Part shown: positions 1 through 7,564 of the stretch, piece by piece
Layout of the letters: each line of letters begins with the position of its first letter
How positions within the stretch are numbered: position 1 is the stretch's first letter
Assembly (NCBI GenBank): GCA_013153375.1
Contig: JAADEN010000041.1
Span: 1 to 12,945 of the forward strand
Length of the DNA: 12,945 nucleotides
DNA from: Chloroflexota bacterium
GTDB taxonomy: Bacteria > Chloroflexota > Anaerolineae > Anaerolineales > DRMV01
Direction of reading: 5' to 3'
Translations under genes and position numbers: made by a program
The notes under the pieces: generated by a model
Told to the model about the DNA's origin: nothing
The model's input: only the letters and a program-made list of their open reading frames with translations
The model's database searches: none

Positions 1-1197
1 CCCACGGCCACGGTCACGCCCAGCGTCACCCCCACGGCCACCGCGGCGCCCGCCGTGACCCCGCCGTCCGGGTGGCGCGCGGTGGAGGCGTTGCCCCCCG
101 GCCCCCTGGTGTTGACCGAACTGCGCATGATCGACGCGCAACACGGCTGGGCCCTGGGAGGCGCTCCGGGCCGCGCCGAGGCCCGCGTGTTGGTCACCGC
201 GGACGGCGCGCGTACCTGGCGCGAGGTCACGCCCCCCCTGGTGCCGCCCACCAACCGGGGGCCCGTCTCGGCCCTGTTCTGGGATGCGGACACCGCGTGG
301 GTAGCCTACGGCTACGAGAGCCGCTCCGAGGTGGCCACCATGGGGGTCTGGGCCACCCACCAGCAAGGGCAACGCTGGGTTTGGGCGCCCATCCCCGCGG
401 CGGAGGATGTCGCGGCCTATCCCTGGTTCCGACCGGGGCCTTTGAGCGCGGTGGACGAGCGCCGGGCCTGGATTTTGGTCCATCTGGACGCCGGCATGGG
501 GCAGGACTACGCGCTGCTGGCCGGGACCACGGACGGCGGTTTCGCGTGGCAGGTGCTGGCCGATCCCTTCTCCGAGCGGGCCGCGGATCTCATGGTCCTG
601 ATGACCTCGGGGCTGGCCTTCGCGCCCGACGGGCAGTACGGCTGGGCGACCAAGCAGACGGGGCCCATCCCGGCCGCGGTGGTGGCGGTGACCCGCGATG
701 GCGGGCTCTCGTGGGAGAGCCGCCCCTTCCTGCCGCCCGAACACACCGAGGCTTTCTGCACCACCGCGGATCCCCACCTGTGGGCGCCGGGCCGCGGCGC
801 GCTCCTGGCCGTGTGCGTGGACCCCGAAGCGGGTGCGGAGCAGGCCTTCGTGGTCCTGTGGGACCACGACGAGGTTGTGGCGTGGGTGCCTTTGCCCGGC
901 GAGGCCCCGACTTTGCAGGCGCGGCTCGTGTTCGTCAACGAGCGTGAGGGCTATGCGGCCCTGTCCGCAGCCGAAGAGGACGCTTCCCCCGAGACGCGGC
1001 TCTACTTCACCACCGACGGCGGACACACCTGGGCCTTGGCGGGCCAGGTTCCCGGGCGGGCTCGGTTCTCGTGGCTTCCGGGCGGCGAGGGTTGGGCCCT
1101 GGTGTCCGAGGGCCAGGAAGTGCAGGTGGTGCACACCGCGGACCGGGGCCGCACCTGGAGCCTCTTGCCGACTCCCCGCCTTGTCACTTCCCCTTGA
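1..1197 (+). CDS. Asp-box (BNR / YCF48-like) repeat protein, 5' end outside the window
   Basis: The reading frame is open from base 1, so the gene begins upstream; the GTG at 55 is only an internal codon. The first 18 visible codons read as a Thr/Pro/Ala-rich linker (PTATVTPSVTPTATAAP), the kind that follows a signal or lipoprotein peptide in exported proteins. Counting from the GTG, Asp-box motifs of the S/T-x-D-x-G-x-T-W type occur at residues 48-55 (TADGARTW), 158-165 (TTDGGFAW), 213-220, 319-326 (TTDGGHTW) and 361-368. A degenerate copy lies near 101-108. GWALGG-like strands precede some of them, as in YCF48/photosystem II assembly-factor-like beta-propellers. Such repeats build a six- or seven-bladed propeller. 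No sialidase catalytic residues are recognisable, so an enzymatic role is not supported; a secreted or surface binding role is inferred. The gene ends at TGA 1195-1197. Confidence 0.8.
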   Translation, partial: PTATVTPSVTPTATAAPAVTPPSGWRAVEALPPGPLVLTELRMIDAQHGWALGGAPGRAEARVLVTADGARTWREVTPPLVPPTNRGPVSALFWDADTAWVAYGYESRSEVATMGVWATHQQGQRWVWAPIPAAEDVAAYPWFRPGPLSAVDERRAWILVHLDAGMGQDYALLAGTTDGGFAWQVLADPFSERAADLMVLMTSGLAFAPDGQYGWATKQTGPIPAAVVAVTRDGGLSWESRPFLPPEHTEAFCTTADPHLWAPGRGALLAVCVDPEAGAEQAFVVLWDHDEVVAWVPLPGEAPTLQARLVFVNEREGYAALSAAEEDASPETRLYFTTDGGHTWALAGQVPGRARFSWLPGGEGWALVSEGQEVQVVHTADRGRTWSLLPTPRLVTSP

Positions 1198-1213
1198 GGA
1201 ACGGTTTTTGGGC

Positions 1214-1267
1214 CGCGTCCGGCCGCGCCCGGCCGCGGATTTGCGTTTGCGCGCCAAGCCGGACGCG
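1214..1267. repeat. 10-bp inverted repeat upstream of the HIT-cofD operon
   Basis: CGCGTCCGGC at 1214-1223 is the perfect reverse complement of GCCGGACGCG at 1258-1267, separated by 34 GC-rich bases. The right arm falls where a -35 element would lie for the TATAAT at 1287. No T-run follows, so it is not a standard terminator. It may be an operator or a structure at the end of the upstream transcript; the function is unknown. Confidence 0.45.
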
Positions 1268-1286
1268 CGCGGCCGGGCTTCTCGGG

Positions 1287-1292
1287 TATAAT
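1287..1292 (+). promoter_or_regulatory. Promoter -10 box (TATAAT) for the HIT-cofD-cofC-LLM operon
   Basis: A perfect TATAAT consensus stands in an otherwise very GC-rich gap, 35 bases before the HIT gene start. Initiation is expected near 1299, giving a leader of about 29 bases that includes the ribosome-binding site AAGGAG (1315-1320). No convincing -35 hexamer is present at the usual distance. Confidence 0.65.
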
Positions 1293-1327
1293 GAACTTGC
1301 GATTACGGCTTTGCAAGGAGTACGCCG

Positions 1328-1687
1328 ATGCCTGCTCGTGATCCTGAGTGCATCTTCTGCAAGATCATCGCCGGCGAACTGGCGAGTCAGATCGAATATC
1401 AAGACGACCAAGTGACCGCGTTTCACGACATCAACCCCATCGCGCCGGTGCACTTGCTCATCGTGCCCAACAAGCACATCCCGTCGGTGAACGCGGTGGA
1501 GCCCGCGGATGAGGCCATGTTGGGGCACATGTTCACCGTGGCCCGGGAACTGGCCGCCAAATTCGGTCTGGCCGAGCGGGGCTATCGCCTGATCGTCAAT
1601 ACGGGCGATCACGCGGGCCAGGTGATCTTCCACTTGCACATGCACCTGGTGGGCGGACGGGCCCTGGGGCCCATGCTGGCGCGCTGA
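1328..1687 (+). CDS. HIT-family (HINT-like) nucleotide hydrolase/transferase
   Basis: This 119-residue protein has the usual length of bacterial HINT proteins. The N-terminus carries CIFCKII (C8, C11), a frequent zinc pair, together with H50. The family signature H-x-H-x-H is visible at residues 102-106 (FHLHMHLVGG), preceded by Q98; the central histidine of the triad is the catalytic nucleophile in this family. HINT enzymes hydrolyse nucleoside phosphoramidates and related NMP-linked compounds in the cytoplasm. The ATG at 1328 has AAGGAG 7 bases upstream. The cofD start lies only 12 bases after the stop, so the two genes are very probably cotranscribed. A role linked to the guanylylated intermediates of F420 synthesis is possible, but that is inference from position only. 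Confidence 0.93.
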   Translation: MPARDPECIFCKIIAGELASQIEYQDDQVTAFHDINPIAPVHLLIVPNKHIPSVNAVEPADEAMLGHMFTVARELAAKFGLAERGYRLIVNTGDHAGQVIFHLHMHLVGGRALGPMLAR

Positions 1688-1699
1688 GGCGAGGCGTCC

Positions 1700-2671
1700 A
1701 TGGGCTCCCCGACGGCCCCCCGGGCGGTGGTGCTGGCCGGAGGCGTGGGCGGCGCCCGGTTCGCGGCCGGGTTGATCCAGGTGCTGCCCCCCGAACAGGT
1801 CACCGTCATCGTCAATGTGGGGGACGATTTCACCCATTTTGGGCTGCACATCAGCCCCGATCTGGACACGGTTTGCTACACCCTGGCCGGTCGGGAGAAT
1901 CCGGCGACCGGTTGGGGCCGGGCCGACGAGACCTGGCACGCGCTGGAAACGGTGGCCGAACTGGGCGGCCCGACCTGGTTCCGCTTGGGCGACCGAGATT
2001 TGGGGTTGCACCTGGAGCGGACGCGGCGTTTGCAGGCCGGGGAGCCTTTGAGCGCGGTCACGCGGGCCGTGTGTCGGGCCTGGGGCGTGCGGGCCACGGT
2101 GCTGCCCGTGACCGACGACCCCGTGCCCACGGTGGTGGACACGGAGGAGCACGGACGGTTGGCTTTTCAAGATTATTTCGTGCGGCTGCGAAGTCGGCCT
2201 CGGGTGCGCGGTTTTGCCTTCCAGGGCGTCGAGCGGGCCCGCCCGGCGCCCGGCGTGCTGGAGGCCCTGGCCGCGGCCGAGGCCGTGCTCGTCGCGCCGT
2301 CCAACCCCTGGGTGAGCATCGACCCCCTTTTGGCCGTGCCGGGGGTGCGGGACGCGCTGGCCTCCAAGACGGTGGTCGCGGTCTCGCCCCTCATCGGCGG
2401 TCGGGCCGTCAAGGGACCGGCGGCCAAGATGTTCGCCGAACTGGGCATCGAACCTTCGGCCCTGGCCGTGGCCCAGCACTACGCGGGCCTGATTCAGGGC
2501 CTGGTCGTGGACGAAAGCGACGCGGCGCTGGCCCCGCGCATCACCGCGACGACGGGCCAGGCCGTCTTCATCACCGACGCCTGGATGCCAACGCCGGAAC
2601 GCCGCCGCGCGCTGGCCCAGGCCACCTGGGACTTCGCCCAGGCCCTGCGCCTGGCCCGGTCCCTGGACTGA
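1700..2671 (+). CDS. cofD: 2-phospho-L-lactate transferase (CofD/FbiA), F420-0 synthesis
   Basis: CofD transfers the phospholactyl (or, in many bacteria, phosphoenolpyruvyl) group from the guanosine-diphosphate-linked intermediate to the deazaflavin FO. The products are F420-0 or dehydro-F420-0, plus GMP. At 323 residues it has normal family length. Visible CofD signatures are LAGGVGGARFAAGL (12-25), NVGDDFTHFGLHISPD (39-54) followed by DLDTVCYTLAG, WFRLGDRDLGLHLERT (93-108), PVTDDPVPT (136-144), APSNPWVSIDP (199-209) and SPLIGGRAVKGPAAKM (229-244). The paired acidic residues D42-D43 fit the metal and substrate site. The ATG at 1700 has a GAGGCGAGG purine stretch (1686-1694) overlapping the HIT stop, which suggests translational coupling. 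The gene is followed by two hairpins and then cofC. It is intact, with no sign of transfer. Confidence 0.97.
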   Translation: MGSPTAPRAVVLAGGVGGARFAAGLIQVLPPEQVTVIVNVGDDFTHFGLHISPDLDTVCYTLAGRENPATGWGRADETWHALETVAELGGPTWFRLGDRDLGLHLERTRRLQAGEPLSAVTRAVCRAWGVRATVLPVTDDPVPTVVDTEEHGRLAFQDYFVRLRSRPRVRGFAFQGVERARPAPGVLEALAAAEAVLVAPSNPWVSIDPLLAVPGVRDALASKTVVAVSPLIGGRAVKGPAAKMFAELGIEPSALAVAQHYAGLIQGLVVDESDAALAPRITATTGQAVFITDAWMPTPERRRALAQATWDFAQALRLARSLD

Positions 2672-2678
2672 AAGTGCA

Positions 2679-2723
2679 GCGGCGATGAACCCATCGCCGC
2701 CGGACGGGCGGCGGACGCCGCCC
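2679..2723 (+). promoter_or_regulatory. Two tandem perfect hairpins between cofD and cofC
   Basis: The first hairpin pairs GCGGCGATG (2679-2687) with CATCGCCGC (2692-2700) around the 4-base loop AACC. The second pairs GGGCGGC (2706-2712) with GCCGCCC (2717-2723) around GGAC. Both are perfect, only 5 bases apart, and fill most of the 69-base gap. No T-run follows, and the cofC ribosome-binding site starts 6 bases later. They are more likely mRNA processing, stability or translation-control elements than a simple terminator. Confidence 0.6.
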
Positions 2724-2740
2724 ACGACGGAGGAAGTCTC

Positions 2741-3415
2741 GTGACGCTTTGGGCGATCATTCCCGTGAAACCTCTGCGGGAGGGCAAGTCGCGCCTCGCG
2801 CGGGTGCTCGATCCCGACGAGCGGGAGCGCGTCAACCGCTGGTTGTTGCAGAACACTTTGAACATCGTCGGCCGCACGCCGGGCATTGACCAGGTGCTGG
2901 TGGTCAGCCGAGACACCGCGGCCCTGGCGCTGGCGCGCTCGTGGGGCGCGCGGGTGCTGCAAGAGGCCGGCGACGCGGACCTCAACGGCACCCTCACCCG
3001 CGCGGCCGCGTTGTTGCACGGCTGGCATGTGCCCTTCATGCTGGTGCTGGCCGTGGATTTGCCCCACTTGACCCAGGAAGATCTGGAGGCCGTGGTTCAG
3101 CCTTTGCGGGCTGAGCCCGTGCCCGAGCGCGGGCGGCTGGTCATCGCGCCCGACCGCGCCCGGCAGGGGACCAATGCTTTGGGCCTGGCGCCTCCCGCGG
3201 GTTATACTTTCGCCTACGGTCCGGGCTCCTTCGGACGCCATGTGCGCACGGCCCAGGCCCAAAACCGTGAGGTCCACATCGTTTATCGAGAGGGGCTGGC
3301 CCGCGACCTGGATTGGCCCCACGACATAACCCTGCTGCGGCAGGCCTTCCCGGGGCTGGCGCGCAAGGTCGTGTTCGAGCAGATTCACCAAAGTCCATCC
3401 CCCTGGCCGGGCTGA
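2741..3415 (+). CDS. cofC: 2-phospho-L-lactate / PEP guanylyltransferase (CofC/FbiD)
   Basis: CofC uses GTP to activate 2-phospho-L-lactate or phosphoenolpyruvate, making the guanosine-diphospho donor that CofD consumes. The 224-residue length is typical. Family marks are IPVKPLREGKSRLA (7-20), a nucleotidyltransferase-A-like start with the conserved lysine and arginine; LVVSRD (53-58); the metal-binding AVDLPHL with D106 (104-110); IAPDRARQGTNALGL (135-149); YGPGSFGRH (159-167); and DLDWPHDI (189-196). The GTG start at 2741 is supported by GGAGG at 2729-2733, 7 bases away, and the protein begins right at the family's first strand. It is followed after 31 bases by the LLM oxidoreductase. Which three-carbon substrate is used cannot be decided from the sequence. 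Confidence 0.96.
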   Translation: MTLWAIIPVKPLREGKSRLARVLDPDERERVNRWLLQNTLNIVGRTPGIDQVLVVSRDTAALALARSWGARVLQEAGDADLNGTLTRAAALLHGWHVPFMLVLAVDLPHLTQEDLEAVVQPLRAEPVPERGRLVIAPDRARQGTNALGLAPPAGYTFAYGPGSFGRHVRTAQAQNREVHIVYREGLARDLDWPHDITLLRQAFPGLARKVVFEQIHQSPSPWPG

Positions 3416-3446
3416 TTCCGGCCGATCATTGACAAGGAGGCCCTTG

Positions 3447-4460
<1,014 letters not shown>

Positions 4461-4492
4461 GCCGTCGAGGCCCGCGCAGGGTCGCCATTTCG

Positions 4493-4501
4493 TGGTATGA
4501 T
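4493..4501 (+). promoter_or_regulatory. Extended -10 promoter for the small acidic protein gene
   Basis: TGGTATGAT fits an extended -10 (TGn plus TATGAT). Initiation is expected near 4508, leaving a short leader before the ATG at 4533. An in-frame ATG at 4497 lies inside this box and so would not be transcribed from it. No -35 hexamer is evident. Confidence 0.5.
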
Positions 4502-4532
4502 TGAGGCATCCGGGTATCTGGTGAGAGGTACG

Positions 4533-4925
4533 ATGAGCAGCGAGGAACGGAAGATCACCATCATCGAAGGCCCGACGCCGGAGTTCGAAGCCGTCCAGGA
4601 AGAACTGGCCGACTTTTTGGCCGGTGTGCTGGAGGGCCCGTCGCCTCAAGCCTACATTGCGTTGACCCGTGTGCGGGCGCTCAACGGCCCCGCTCTGGTG
4701 GAACGGTGCTATCGGGCCTGGCGCGAGCGGGAATCCATCTACCTGGAGTTCCGCACGCCTATGGGCCTGGTGCAGCAGGTGCCCATCGTGGCCGTGCGTT
4801 ATGTGCCCACCGACGAAGGCGATGTGCTCATGTTGTGGGTCATGTTGCCTTTGGAGGTTATGGAACACTTGGCCGATGGTTCCAACGAAGACGAGGACGA
4901 TCTGGACGAATTGCCACCCTTCTGA
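4533..4925 (+). CDS. Small acidic-tailed protein of unknown function
   Basis: I do not recognise a named family. The 130-residue product has no signal peptide or membrane segment. It begins with a charged strand (ERKITIIEGPTPEFEAVQEE), then an LADFLAGVLEGP helix, a compact alpha/beta core from about 40 to 110 (ALTRVRALNGPALVERCYRA, YLEFRTPMG, VPIVAVRYVPTDEGDVLMLW), and a strongly acidic tail NEDEDDLDELPPF (118-130). The ATG at 4533 follows GAGAGG (4523-4528) by 4 bases; an in-frame ATG at 4497 would overlap the promoter. It stands 72 bases after the LLM gene with no terminator between, so it may be read both from its own promoter and by read-through. A strong terminator follows. The acidic tail suggests binding to a basic partner, but that is conjecture. 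The coding call rests on ribosome-binding site, codon pattern and boundary logic. Confidence 0.8.
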   Translation: MSSEERKITIIEGPTPEFEAVQEELADFLAGVLEGPSPQAYIALTRVRALNGPALVERCYRAWRERESIYLEFRTPMGLVQQVPIVAVRYVPTDEGDVLMLWVMLPLEVMEHLADGSNEDEDDLDELPPF

Positions 4926-4966
4926 CCTTCGGCTGGGTTGGCCTTGAGGGTGTCGCCGGCCTCACG

Positions 4967-5005
4967 CGCCGCGCCACGCGTAGACCGCGTCGCGCGGCGT
5001 TTTTT
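4967..5005 (+). terminator. Strong intrinsic terminator after the F420-region genes
   Basis: CGCCGCGC (4967-4974) pairs with GCGCGGCG (4992-4999). After one C-C mismatch, an inner stem ACGCG (4976-4980) pairs with CGCGT (4986-4990) around the loop TAGAC. Six T residues follow at 5000-5005. This is a textbook rho-independent terminator about 40 bases after the stop of the small protein gene. Confidence 0.9.
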
Positions 5006-5040
5006 GTGCCTTCACGCAGGGGGTGTTCAGCGGCCCCGCG

Positions 5041-5049
5041 TGGTAAGAT
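5041..5049 (+). promoter_or_regulatory. Extended -10 promoter for inositol-phosphate synthase
   Basis: TGGTAAGAT is an extended -10 match 57 bases before the ino1 start and just after the terminator, where a new promoter is expected. The leader would contain a small hairpin, GCCGCG (5057-5062) with CGCGGC (5067-5072), around a TTCG tetraloop. No clear -35 is seen. Confidence 0.5.
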
Positions 5050-5106
5050 TAGCCCGGCCGCGTTCGCGCGGCTTCATCATTTGCACTTCAACGGCGGGAG
5101 GTTCTC

Positions 5107-6207
5107 ATGAGTGACAAGAAAGTTCGCGTCGCCATCATCGGCGTGGGCAATGTCGCCGCGTCCCTGGTCCAGGGCGTGTACTACTATCAAAACGCCCGCG
5201 ATGACGATTTCGTGCCCGGTTTGATGCATGTCAACCTGGGCGGTTATCATGTCCGGGACATCGAATTCACCGCGGCCTTCGACATCGACGCGGACAAGGT
5301 GGGCAAGGACCTGTCGGAGGCCATTTGGTCCGGCCAGAACAACACCATCAAGTTCGCCGAGGTGCCCCACCTGGGCGTGCCCGTGTATCGGGGCATGACC
5401 CACGATAGCCTGGGCAAGTACCTCTCCGAGAAGATCCGCAAGGCCCCCGGCCCCACGGCCAACATCATCCAGATCCTCAAGGACACCAAGACCGATGTGG
5501 TCATCAACCTGCTGCCCGTGGGCAGCGAGATGGCCACCAAGTGGTATGTGGAACAGGTGCTGGACGCGGGCTGCGCGTTCGTCAACGGCATCCCCGTGTT
5601 CATCGCCCGGGAGCCCTACTGGCAGCAACGCTTCGCGGAGCGGGGCCTGCCCATCATCGGCGACGACATCAAGAGCCAGGTGGGCGCGACCATCGTGCAC
5701 CGGGCCCTGGTGTGGCTGTTCCAAAAGCGGGGCGTGCGCTTAGAGCGCACCAGCCAACTCAATGTGGGCGGCAACATGGACTTCTACAACATGCTCGAGC
5801 GGGCCCGCCTGCAGAGCAAGAAGATCTCCAAGACCCGCGCGGTGACCTCGCTGCTGGACTATGAACTGGATCCCGACAATGTGTACATCGGCCCCTCGGA
5901 CTATGTGCCCTGGCTCAAGGACCGCAAGTGGGCCTACATTCGGCTCGAGGGCCGCGCGTTCGGCGATGTGCCTTTGAACATCGAACTCAAACTGGAGGTC
6001 TGGGACAGCCCCAACGCGGCCGGCGTGCTCATCGACGCGGTGCGCATGGCCAAACTGGCGCTGGATCGGGGCCTGAAGGGCGCGCTGGTAGCGCCGTCGT
6101 CCTATTTCATGAAGTCGCCGCCCGTGCCCATCCCCGACGACGAGGCTGTGGAGCGGGCCGAAGCCTTCATCCGCGGGGAAGACAACGAGACCCTGCCGCC
6201 CGCGTGA
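5107..6207 (+). CDS. ino1: Inositol-1-phosphate synthase (myo-inositol-3-phosphate synthase)
   Basis: This NAD-dependent cytoplasmic enzyme isomerises glucose 6-phosphate to inositol 1-phosphate (also numbered 3-phosphate), the first step towards inositol lipids or inositol solutes. The 366-residue length matches the short actinobacterial/archaeal form rather than the ~500-residue eukaryotic form. It opens with a Rossmann motif, AIIGVGNVAASLVQG (9-23). Further marks are AAFDIDADKVGKDL (56-69), the catalytic-region GDDIKSQVGATIVHRAL (185-201), LNVGGNMDFYNM (218-229) and WDSPNAAGVLIDAVR (299-313). ATG 5107 has GGGAGG (5096-5101) 5 bases upstream. The gene is monocistronic in appearance: terminator and promoter upstream, tandem hairpins at its end. 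No inositol monophosphatase or lipid synthase gene is beside it. Confidence 0.96.
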   Translation: MSDKKVRVAIIGVGNVAASLVQGVYYYQNARDDDFVPGLMHVNLGGYHVRDIEFTAAFDIDADKVGKDLSEAIWSGQNNTIKFAEVPHLGVPVYRGMTHDSLGKYLSEKIRKAPGPTANIIQILKDTKTDVVINLLPVGSEMATKWYVEQVLDAGCAFVNGIPVFIAREPYWQQRFAERGLPIIGDDIKSQVGATIVHRALVWLFQKRGVRLERTSQLNVGGNMDFYNMLERARLQSKKISKTRAVTSLLDYELDPDNVYIGPSDYVPWLKDRKWAYIRLEGRAFGDVPLNIELKLEVWDSPNAAGVLIDAVRMAKLALDRGLKGALVAPSSYFMKSPPVPIPDDEAVERAEAFIRGEDNETLPPA

Positions 6208-6247
6208 GCGCGGCAGGATGTCGGGGCGGCCGGCCGGTCGCCCCGAC
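6192..6247 (+). terminator. Two tandem hairpins at the end of ino1 (possible terminator)
   Basis: The first hairpin pairs CCTGCCGC (6192-6199) with GCGGCAGG (6210-6217) and places the TGA stop in its 10-base loop. The second pairs GTCGGGGCG (6220-6228) with CGCCCCGAC (6239-6247) around a GC-rich 10-base loop. Only a short CACTTT follows, so a T-run is essentially missing. Termination here would be weak or factor-assisted; 3'-end protection of the mRNA is an alternative. Confidence 0.5.
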
Positions 6248-6275
6248 CACTTTGCGTCCGGCCGCGGCGGCCCGG

Positions 6276-6284
6276 TGGTACAAT
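6276..6284 (+). promoter_or_regulatory. Extended -10 promoter for the Memo-DUF488 pair
   Basis: TGGTACAAT fits an extended -10, 47 bases before the Memo ATG. GCGTCCGGCCGCG lies upstream at 6254-6266 and is shared with the region before the HIT-cofD operon (1215-1227). The -35 is not clear. Confidence 0.5.
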
Positions 6285-6331
6285 GACCGCGCGCCACGCG
6301 CCATCCCACGGCCCCGCCGGAGGCGTTCCCC

Positions 6332-7561
6332 ATGACCCAAGAGACCCGGCCCCGGGTGCGGCCGCTGCGCATCACCCCCTACACCCATCAAGGCGTGCCC
6401 GGCTTCGTGTTGCAAGACCCGCTGGGCCTGAGCGACAAGATGCTCTTCGTGCCCGCGGACCTGGGCCCCGTGCTGGCGCTGCTCGACGGCACCCGAGACC
6501 TGCAGCGGGTGCGCAGCGAGTTCTTGATGCGCTACGGTAAGCCCCTGCCGCCCGAGGTGCTCCAGGCCCTGGTGCGGGACCTGGATGCGGCGTTCATGCT
6601 GGACAACGCCCGCTTCGAGGAGTTCAAGCAGGCCCGCCTGGACGCGTACCGCCGGGGGCCGTACCGCCCGCCGCGGCTGGCCGGGCAGGTGTACCCCGCG
6701 GGCGCGGAGGAACTGCGGGCCGCGCTGGACAAGTACCTGGCCGCCGCGCCCAACACCATGCCGCGCCCCACCCGGCCCATCGTGGGCGTGGTCAGCCCGC
6801 ACATTGACTACCCGCGGGGCTGGCGGGTGTACGCCCGCACCTGGGCCTACGCGCAGGAGGCCGTGCGCGCGGCCGAGCGGGTCATCGTGCTGGGCACGGA
6901 CCACAACGGCCCGCCCGGCAGTCTCACTCTCACCCGCCAGAACTACGCCACGCCCTACGGCGTGTTGCCCACGGCCACCGCCGCGGTGGACGCGCTGGCC
7001 GCGGCCTGGGGCCCCGAGGACGCGTTCCGCTACGAACTGCACCACATCGGCGAGCATTCGGTGGAACTGGCCCTGGTGTGGCTGCACCACCTGCGGGGCG
7101 GCAAACCCGTGGAAGTGGTGCCCGTGCTGGTGGGCTCCTTCGACCACTATGTGCAGCGCCGTCAGGACCCGGCCACGGACCCGCGGCTGAACGCCTGGCT
7201 GGAGGCCCTGGCCGCGGTCGCGGCCGAAAAGCCCACTCTGGTGGTGGCCGCGGTGGACTTCGCGCATGTGGGCCCCGCGTTCGGCGATCCCCGGCCCTAC
7301 CGCGACGCGGACAAGCAGCGCCTGCGCCGGGCCGACGAGGCGCTGCTCAACGCGCTGCGGGTCGGCGACCCCGAGGCCTGGTTCTGGCGCATCGCGGGGG
7401 TGGACGACCGGGACCGCATCTGCGGCTTCGCCGCGCTCTATCTCTACCTGCGCCTGCTCGAGGGACACACGGGCGTGGTCACGGGCTACGAGCACTGCCC
7501 CGCGGACCAGGAGGGCGGCTCGCTGGTGTCCATCGCCGGCGCGGTGACGCTGGCACGGTAG
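6332..7561 (+). CDS. amrB: Memo-family protein (AmmeMemoRadiSam system protein B) with PqqD-like N-terminus
   Basis: The 409-residue protein has two parts. Residues ~25-95 resemble a PqqD-like winged-helix module: a strand region, then LLDGTRDLQRVRSEFLMRYG (50-69) and a two-helix end, ALVRDLDAAFMLDN. Residues ~148-405 form the Memo domain. It has VVSPHIDYPRG (153-163), GTDHNGP (188-194), GEHSVELALVWLHHL (240-254), DFAHVGPAFGD (309-319) and RICGFAALY (362-370). The Memo family has a metal-binding His/His/Cys site related to class III extradiol dioxygenases; here H157, H191 and C364 are the likely equivalents. Its reaction in bacteria is not established. The usual partners of the AmmeMemoRadiSam set (an AMMECR1-like protein and a radical SAM enzyme) are absent here. 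ATG 6332 has GGAGG at 6319-6323. DUF488 follows after 3 bases. Confidence 0.9.
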   Translation: MTQETRPRVRPLRITPYTHQGVPGFVLQDPLGLSDKMLFVPADLGPVLALLDGTRDLQRVRSEFLMRYGKPLPPEVLQALVRDLDAAFMLDNARFEEFKQARLDAYRRGPYRPPRLAGQVYPAGAEELRAALDKYLAAAPNTMPRPTRPIVGVVSPHIDYPRGWRVYARTWAYAQEAVRAAERVIVLGTDHNGPPGSLTLTRQNYATPYGVLPTATAAVDALAAAWGPEDAFRYELHHIGEHSVELALVWLHHLRGGKPVEVVPVLVGSFDHYVQRRQDPATDPRLNAWLEALAAVAAEKPTLVVAAVDFAHVGPAFGDPRPYRDADKQRLRRADEALLNALRVGDPEAWFWRIAGVDDRDRICGFAALYLYLRLLEGHTGVVTGYEHCPADQEGGSLVSIAGAVTLAR

Positions 7562-7564
7562 GTC

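Noticed and set aside
1..54. Degenerate ACGGCCAC-type repeats as a tandem DNA repeat
   Set aside because: They are explained by a Thr/Pro/Ala codon run in the protein linker; the reading frame continues through them.
1184..3391. 735-codon minus-strand open frame opposite HIT, cofD and cofC
   Set aside because: It lies antisense to three clearly recognised genes, is rich in His, Gln, Arg and Gly with no family motif, and reflects the bias of GC-rich codons on the other strand.
3429..3446. TTG start for the LLM oxidoreductase
   Set aside because: The AAGGAGG ribosome-binding site would lie inside the coding region; ATG 3447 is correctly spaced from it.
4497..4532. Earlier ATG start for the small acidic protein
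   Set aside because: This ATG is part of the -10 box itself; ATG 4533 has a purine-rich site 4 bases upstream.
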